Shown here in pieces: positions 20,152-24,781 of a stretch of 24,781 nt of DNA. The stretch lies in NCBI GenBank assembly GCA_000467715.1, contig AJFK01000186.1, forward strand, positions 1 to 24,781, given 5' to 3'. The DNA is from Hysterium pulicare CBS 123377. Its lineage: Eukaryota; Ascomycota; Dothideomycetes; Hysteriales; Hysteriaceae. The notes under the pieces were generated by a model. The model saw only the letters and a list, made by a program, of their open reading frames with translations. It was not told where the DNA came from and made no database searches. Position 1 is the first letter of the stretch; each line of letters opens with the position of its first letter. The position numbers and the translations under genes were made by a program.

Positions 20152-21346
20152 ATGGCAAGCACCACTCAATCTCCCGCCAAAGCCACCAAGCCCGGCCGCC
20201 TCTCACGCTTCATCGAGGCTTCCATGGACTCGAAGAAGTCGATCCATCCGCCACCTTCCATTTTCATGCGAAACCCGGGCGAATACAAATCCAACCATGA
20301 CGGCCTCCACTACGAAGCGCTTTTGGACGCTTACACGCAAGACGCAAACTCGCCTCCTTCCGGCAAGAAGCGAAACAGCCAGATCTCGGCCAGCACCACT
20401 GAAACCGCCAAGAAGCAAAGAGGCTTCTTCCGGTCCATCGCCACTGCCCTCAATCCATTCTCCATCTTTTCGCGCGCGTATGCCGAGGCTGCCGAGGAGA
20501 TCATCAAGGAGGATACCGAGCACGTTGAGGAGGCTGAAGTTGTTGAGGACAAGAAACCCAATGGCGCCATCACCCAAGTCACGACTGCACGCGTCGATCT
20601 TCCTGCGAACGGCACACCTTACGCAAAGTCTGAACCCGCCTTGCGCACTGCTGAGCAGGCTCTTCAAGAGCTGAAGGATCTCGGCCTCCTCCCAACCCCA
20701 AAGGTCTTCGTTCGCCCCAACACAGCGGCTCGCCCAAAGACTGCAACCACCCCACGCAAATCCAGCGACACTGTAAAGTTCACCCCACCCAATACTCTTC
20801 GCAAGTCGGGCAGCCGAAAGGTCCTCCGCAAGACCAGCCAGGCAACCATTTCCACACCTCCCACTACACTGCGCAAGTCCGTCAGCAAGAAGGACCTGCG
20901 ACACCAGAGGAAGCTCAGCAAGCGAGTGAGCGACCTGGAGGCGAAGCTTTTGGAGGCTCGCCGCGAACTGAGCCTCGCCCTCGGCGACGACGACGCACCA
21001 CCTGTCCCACCACTCCCACCATTCCTCGCCGGCATAACCATACCCAATGGGCGCTTCACGCCCTCGTCCCAGATCTCGCTGTTTGTGCCGACCCCCCTGC
21101 CCTCGACCCCCTCCGAGAGCCTCCTGCACCTCCCCGAGCCCCCAAGTGTGAATAAGAGAAAGCTGGAGGAGGATGATACTGTATATAAGCCTAAGAAAAA
21201 GGTCCTTGTAAGTCATGATGATGGCTTCGGGGGCTATGGTCATGAAATATTTTGAGTTTTTCTGTTAACCTGTTCTTGCTTAGGAGAGAAAAGTCAAGGC
21301 CAAAAAGTCTCTCCGCAAAGTCCTCAGTTTTTGGCGTTTGAAGTAG
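20152..21346 (+). CDS. Basic, probably nuclear protein of unknown function
   Basis: Two exons, 20152-21207 and 21284-21346, give 372 residues. The 76-nt intron has GTAAGT, a TTAAC branch-like site and CTTAG; retention would instead end the protein after 15 other residues (367 in total). I do not recognise the family with confidence. Visible features: an N-terminal Ser/Lys-rich segment; a conserved-looking stretch HYEALLDAYTQD followed by SPPSGKKRN; an aromatic/basic block RGFFRSIATALNPFSIFSRA; an acidic coiled segment (~115-135). Two copies of a TPP-x-TLRKS-x-S-x-K-x-LR motif lie at 211-227 and 235-251. A short predicted coiled coil (~250-276) is followed by a proline-rich patch. A bipartite nuclear-localisation-like KRK..(8)..KPKKK spans 335-350. 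Exon 2 adds a further basic tail (ERKVKAKKSLRKVLSFWRLK). Repeated TPPxTLRKS could be phosphorylation sites of a proline-directed kinase. Nuclear location is inference. Confidence 0.8.
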
Positions 21347-21584
21347 CGGTTTAGCGAGCATGGCGTTTTTGGGCTTGAATACACGATACGGAGTCTGGTT
21401 TGGCATAGCCTGGAAGAAGGCTTCTTGATGATTGATGATTATGATTAATGGGCATTGGGCTTGGCTTTCTTTTCTTATTATTATTCTTGGTTGGTGGTTT
21501 GGGGTAGTTGTGAAAGAGTTTAATTCTTGTAGTGTTTTTTGAATGAATGCAGCTTGCTTTTGACACTTGTTGTAACTGTACCGT
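21347..21584. other. 3' flank of the basic protein gene
   Basis: AT-rich, G/T-biased sequence without an open frame of note. It probably contains the 3' UTR. GC content drops here relative to the gene-bearing part of the window and stays lower to the end. Confidence 0.5.
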
Positions 21585-22560
21585 GATTATTTGACCTGTG
21601 TACAGTGTATCAAGTCCAGTTCCCTTCCCTATGAGTATGTGGAATAGAGCTTCCTACCTCTTCCCAGGATTCCACTTCTTCAATTCTTGCACCTGTACTC
21701 AAGGATATATACAGAGGTTCTTACCATGTGCACAAGAGATTTAGCCTGTGTACCACCCTTTAAATCTAGTTCCCGTCCGTACACAATAGGTTTAGGCTCT
21801 GTACCGCTCTTGAAATCCAGTTCGCGGCCGTACGCGTGATAGGTTTGATCTGTGGACCACTCAACAAATCCAGTTCGGCTCCTTGTGAGCATGTGGAAGT
21901 ATACCTTCTGCTCCTATACACGTTTCTACTTCTAGCCTTTCTGTATCTCTACTCAAGGATATATGCGGAGGTTCTTGGTATGCGCATGATAGGTTTGGGC
22001 TGTGTACCACTCTATAAATCCAGTTCGCCTCTTTGTGGGCATGTGAAGGGATGCTTCTTACTCTTGTATAGATTTTCTACTTCCAGCTTTCTCTTACTCT
22101 TACTCTAAGGTATGTAGAGAGGTTCTTGGCGTGCGCTTGATAGTATTGGCCTCTGTACAGCGTAGCAAATCCAGTTCGCTTCCTTGTGGGCATGTAGAGA
22201 GATGCCTCCTATCCTTCTACTGGCTTCCCGCCGCTAGCATCCTTATACCTACACTCAAGGGTGTCTAGGGAGGTTATCGCTGTACGCGCAGTAGATTCAG
22301 CCTCCGTACCATGCATCAAGTCCAGTTCACCACTTTGTGAGCATGCGGAGGAATGCTTCCTGTCCCTGCATAGATTTCTTACCGCTAGCTTTCTTATACC
22401 TGTGCTCAAGGGTCTACTAAGAGGTTCTCGTCGTGTGCTCGATAGATTTGGCCTATGTACCGTGCATCAAGTCCAGTTCGCCCCTTTGTGGGTATACGGA
22501 TGTAAGCTTCAGCTCTCTAGGTTCGTGTCTAGTACTCTAGTATTCCCATCTTTTTCTTAA
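21585..22560. repeat. Degenerate minisatellite, 150-151-bp unit
   Basis: An anchor resembling TCCAGTTC recurs at 21615, 21765, 21816, 21869, 22019, 22170, 22321 and 22472. Spacings are 150, 51, 53, 150, 151, 151 and 151 bp. Full units share, in order, a GATAGRTTTGGCCTGTGTACC-like block, an AAATCCAGTTCGCCTCTTTG-like block, a GGGCATGTGGAGGGATGCTT-like block, CTTTCTTATACCTGTACTCA, and AGAGGTTCTTGGCGTGCGC. Two consecutive units are truncated to about 52 bp, both breaking near CCGTAC. Units have diverged by many substitutions, and frames are not conserved across the 151-bp units, so this is not a coding repeat. Confidence 0.92.
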
Positions 22561-22595
22561 AGCTATCTACCTATCTTAAAATACTAGAAAGTACT
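22531..22595. repeat. Imperfect inverted repeat at the end of the minisatellite
   Basis: Arm AGTACTCTAGTATT (22531-22544) is nearly the reverse complement of AATACTAGAAAGTACT (22580-22595), with a loop of about 35 nt. It sits where the 150-bp array loses its consensus. It could be a hairpin or the remnant of an insertion boundary. Confidence 0.55.
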
Positions 22596-23068
22596 CTTTC
22601 GGATGCAAAACCAGACTTCGGTATAATGTATTGAAACCGAATTACCGACACTGGTGGAATGCAACACCCTCCTTTAGTTGCCAAAAGGTCAAAACCTTGT
22701 GGAAGAACTTCCTAGGATTGTCTATTTGAGTTTTGGGGAGCTCAGTTGTTGATTAGAGTTGAAGAAGCTCAAGACATCTCAGTATAATAGTCGGATGTCA
22801 GGACCACATCTTGATGCTTGTATGTACGGAATGACTAGCAAGAACTGGAAAGCACAATTTCATACTAAAGCTAAATACTACAAAAAAGTACTTAGTTCTC
22901 TCCCAACCGATTTATTGATTAATCCAATTATTGAGCTTGGCCTAAATGGCGATTACGCGAGCTTCACTACATACTTCCTTCTATTATCGGACACTTCAAA
23001 CCCATCAAACCAAATCTATGTATATCCTACACATACATCAAAAAATGTTGCTAACTAACAACTAGTTC
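22596..23068. other. AT-rich non-coding stretch
   Basis: A low-GC sequence with a 99-codon plus-strand frame (22759-23058) that starts with TTG and has no family features. Nothing else is recognised. Base composition differs from the genes to the left and would suit decayed repetitive DNA. Confidence 0.45.
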
Positions 23069-23175
23069 AACCACGATGGCCTTATCTACGGGTTTTTTAA
23101 CCACGATAACTTTATCCACAAGTCGTTCAGCCGCAGTCGGTTCATCCACAGTTGGTCAACCACGGTCGGATTTAA
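23069..23175. repeat. 30-bp tandem repeat, about 3.5 copies
   Basis: Units beginning AACCACGAT, AACCACGAT, AGCCGCAGT and AACCACGGT start at 23069, 23099, 23129 and 23158, a period of 30, 30 and 29 bp. Each continues with a TTATCYACRRG-like segment and a T-rich end. The last unit is partial. Confidence 0.85.
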
Positions 23176-23490
23176 TCCTTCAAGCATGATGACCTTACCA
23201 CTCATCTACGACGAGAAGGTAGCTCAACAATCTTCGCAGGTAGTAGCAGCTCCACGCCCATAAGAACAGTCGAACTCTGCGCCTTCGAGTCTACCTCAAC
23301 GAAACAGCCAAGTTCCTTCCCGTCCATCATCGACAGGCATCATACGCTCGAGCTTCCTTCGAAATGAATACCTGCAGAGTTCACCGACAAACCTAGGCCC
23401 AAGAACGAATGCCCATTTCCGACGGACAGATTCAGGTCAGCAACCCCGCTGCAAACCACACCTCCAATCCACTTATCAATAACCAGAGAG
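23176..23490. other. Unassigned sequence between repeats
   Basis: No gene, RNA or repeat is recognised. Short open frames on both strands overlap each other without family features. Confidence 0.4.
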
Positions 23491-23494
23491 AAGG

Positions 23495-23725
23495 GAAAAA
23501 AGGAAGAACAAAACATCCCAAGCCAGAAACAAACATTCAAGGAGCTGAAGATACGGTGGGGTGGCAAGCGACGGATGGAAGACCCTTGGATTCAAGTATT
23601 CCAGAGTCCACACGTGTCTTACCGAGCAAGACGAAGGTAGACGATACGACAGTCAAAGGGAAGAACAAAACATCCCAAGCCAACAAGAAGAAAGACACCG
23701 CAGACGAAGATACGAAATCACCGTA
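23495..23725. repeat. Diverged direct duplication, about 157-158-bp offset
   Basis: A 23-bp exact match (begins GAAGAACAAAACATC) occurs at 23503-23525 and 23660-23682. A second short match, GAAGATACG, occurs at 23547-23555 and 23705-23713, at nearly the same offset (158 bp). A 105-codon Lys/Thr-rich frame (23409-23726) runs through both copies, but its low complexity and lack of family features make coding doubtful. Confidence 0.6.
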
Positions 23726-24003
23726 GCGCTACGGCAACGGCTATCTATCAACCACTGCCGAAATACCAGTCACCATCCCCACTTAGCTCTATCAGGATGA
23801 CCAGAAAGCGATCTCTCTCACGCTCCGCTCCTTCACGAAGAGAAAATGGCGTTACTTCTCACGTATTATATCGCCCAGCCGAGCCACTTCCGCGCAGACC
23901 AATCGGGTAACCCAGAAAAAGAGAACCAGAGGTCCAGAACAGGCAAAGAACATCAGAATTTCTCATTTCTCATCTTTCTCATAGGAACTTCTCTAAGCTT
24001 CCT

Positions 24004-24105
24004 ACGTTGCGCGTGATTGCTTTGAAATCCGTACCGAGCATCAAGTCCAGTTCACCACCCTGTGAGCATGCGAAGGAATACATCAGCTCACTGTCCTCAT
24101 TTCTA
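24004..24105. repeat. Isolated partial copy of the 150-bp minisatellite unit
   Basis: The blocks GTGATTGCTTTGAAATCCGT, ACCGAGCATCAAGTCCAGTT and CACCACCCTGTGAGCATGCG are collinear with the 22280-22360 unit. The anchor is at 24046, about 1.57 kb beyond the last array copy. Similarity fades downstream, so the copy is partial. Confidence 0.8.
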
Positions 24106-24781
24106 GGTGTTCTTGCCTAGACCAGAGTTTTGCCCAACGAATACCTAATGGATCGAAGCCCAGATGGTCCATTGGCAGCATGACGGACATACCTTTAACC
24201 AGTTATGATCCACTCAATCCCTATCAGCCCGTCCATTCCATATCTTTCATCAATCCATTCTCAACTTAATTCCCATCATCTTGGCCACTTCGTATCTTCA
24301 ATCAGTCATCTTTCACTCACACTCTATCTAACTCAAGTTCATAGCATCAAGATCACCAAGGTTCAATGCCTCTAGGGCAACGCCCCAATTTTCCGAACGA
24401 TATGCTTGATGGACGTTACATTCTGTAATTCGTTCACTAAAATAAACAGGGACCATCAAACATGTTGCTTTAGTTCGTATCACGAGGAAATTTGCATCGC
24501 AAATTTCACTATTTGGATGGTCACGCCAGCTTCTCGGAAGCAATCATGACGCTTAGAATTTCCACCTCAACTCTCTACCATTACTTTTCGACACTCCATC
24601 CTCTTCGCAACCTCACCGGAAACCAGAAACCAAGAATGTCCGCCATTTATCTGAGCAGCGTCACTGTTATCTCTCTCATTGCTTCCTTCATCGGATTCGG
24701 CTTCGGAAGTTTAGGGGCTTTCGCTTACGAGCTGCATGAAGTGTAAAAGGCGGAGAATTCACTACCGGACCAAAAAAAAAA
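24106..24781 (+). other. Terminal region with a weak candidate small membrane-protein gene
   Basis: The segment ~24230-24360 is C/T- and A-rich and resembles a fungal 5' leader. An open frame ending at 24746 has ATGs at 24492, 24546 and 24636. Its last 36 residues (from MSAIYLSSVT) form one clear hydrophobic helix followed by LGAFAYELHEV. An upstream ATG at 24366 (MPLGQRPNFPNDM) could be spliced by a GTAATT..TTTAG intron (24425-24472), but that joins a different frame and gives about 44 residues. I do not recognise either product. The window ends in A10 (24772-24781). Confidence 0.3.

Noticed and set aside
20203-21243. 346-codon open frame opposite the basic protein gene
   Set aside because: It mirrors the codon bias of the plus-strand gene; it has no family features and no conserved motifs, while the plus-strand product has clear low-complexity/NLS structure and a good intron.
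21836-22108. 50-residue repeat protein encoded by the minisatellite (the frame is open across one 150-bp unit)
   Set aside because: Later units are 151 bp, so the frame shifts from unit to unit, and stops occur in the other copies.
21585-22560. CRISPR-like array
   Set aside because: Units are about 150 bp, degenerate throughout, with no short conserved repeat/variable spacer alternation, in a eukaryotic genome.
24772-24781. A10 run as the poly(A) tail of a retrotransposon
   Set aside because: Ten A at the window edge with no reverse-transcriptase sequence and no visible target-site duplication is not enough.

Overview
The window looks like nuclear DNA of a filamentous ascomycete (Pezizomycotina; Leotiomycetes is a guess from the look of the proteins, not a demonstrated placement). 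The signs are short spliceosomal introns of about 48-78 nt with GTANGT-like donors and CTAAC/CTGAC-like branch sites, pyrimidine-rich leaders, individually promoted genes on both strands, and fungal protein families. I see no bacterial, viral or plasmid signature.

Layout: (1) 499-2011 +, rad23, the proteasome shuttle/nucleotide-excision-repair factor, 7 exons. (2) 2536-4606 -, the bifunctional AICAR transformylase/IMP cyclohydrolase (ADE16/17, ATIC), 6 exons including a 13-nt micro-exon; convergent with rad23. (3) 5032-6504 +, a Nudix hydrolase of the coenzyme A diphosphatase type with a long C-terminal extension carrying two hydrophobic segments; divergent from the purine gene across 425 bp. 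(4) 6811-8695 -, a decayed gene for a fungal multi-pass membrane protein: one nonsense codon, one +1 frameshift, a probable second nonsense codon and no usable first-intron acceptor in the right phase. (5) 9477-11963 +, vtc4, the SPX-VTC-DUF202 polyphosphate polymerase subunit, with a CACGTG box in its promoter. (6) 11964-14169, 2.2 kb without a recognisable gene. (7) 14170-16440 +, an intronless gene for a secreted S41-family (CPAF-like) serine protease. (8) 17954-19735 +, an intronless gene for a secreted AA7/berberine-bridge-type FAD oxidoreductase with an N-terminal CBM18 chitin-binding domain. (9) 20152-21346 +, a basic, probably nuclear protein of unknown function, 2 exons. (10) 21347-24781, a gene-poor tail: a degenerate minisatellite with a 150-151-bp period, a stray copy 1.5 kb away, a 30-bp tandem repeat, a diverged 157-158-bp duplication, and at the very end a weak candidate small gene followed by A10.

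Functionally, 1, 2 and 5 are housekeeping genes (protein quality control/DNA repair, purine synthesis, phosphate storage). The two neighbouring secreted enzymes (S41 protease and chitin-binding AA7 flavoenzyme) have long upstream regions and could be interaction- or nutrition-related, but nothing in the sequence shows that they form a cluster. I found no convincing new multi-gene system. The most informative oddities are the multiply broken membrane-protein gene, the nucleosome-length minisatellite, the 13-nt exon and the CBM18-AA7 fusion.
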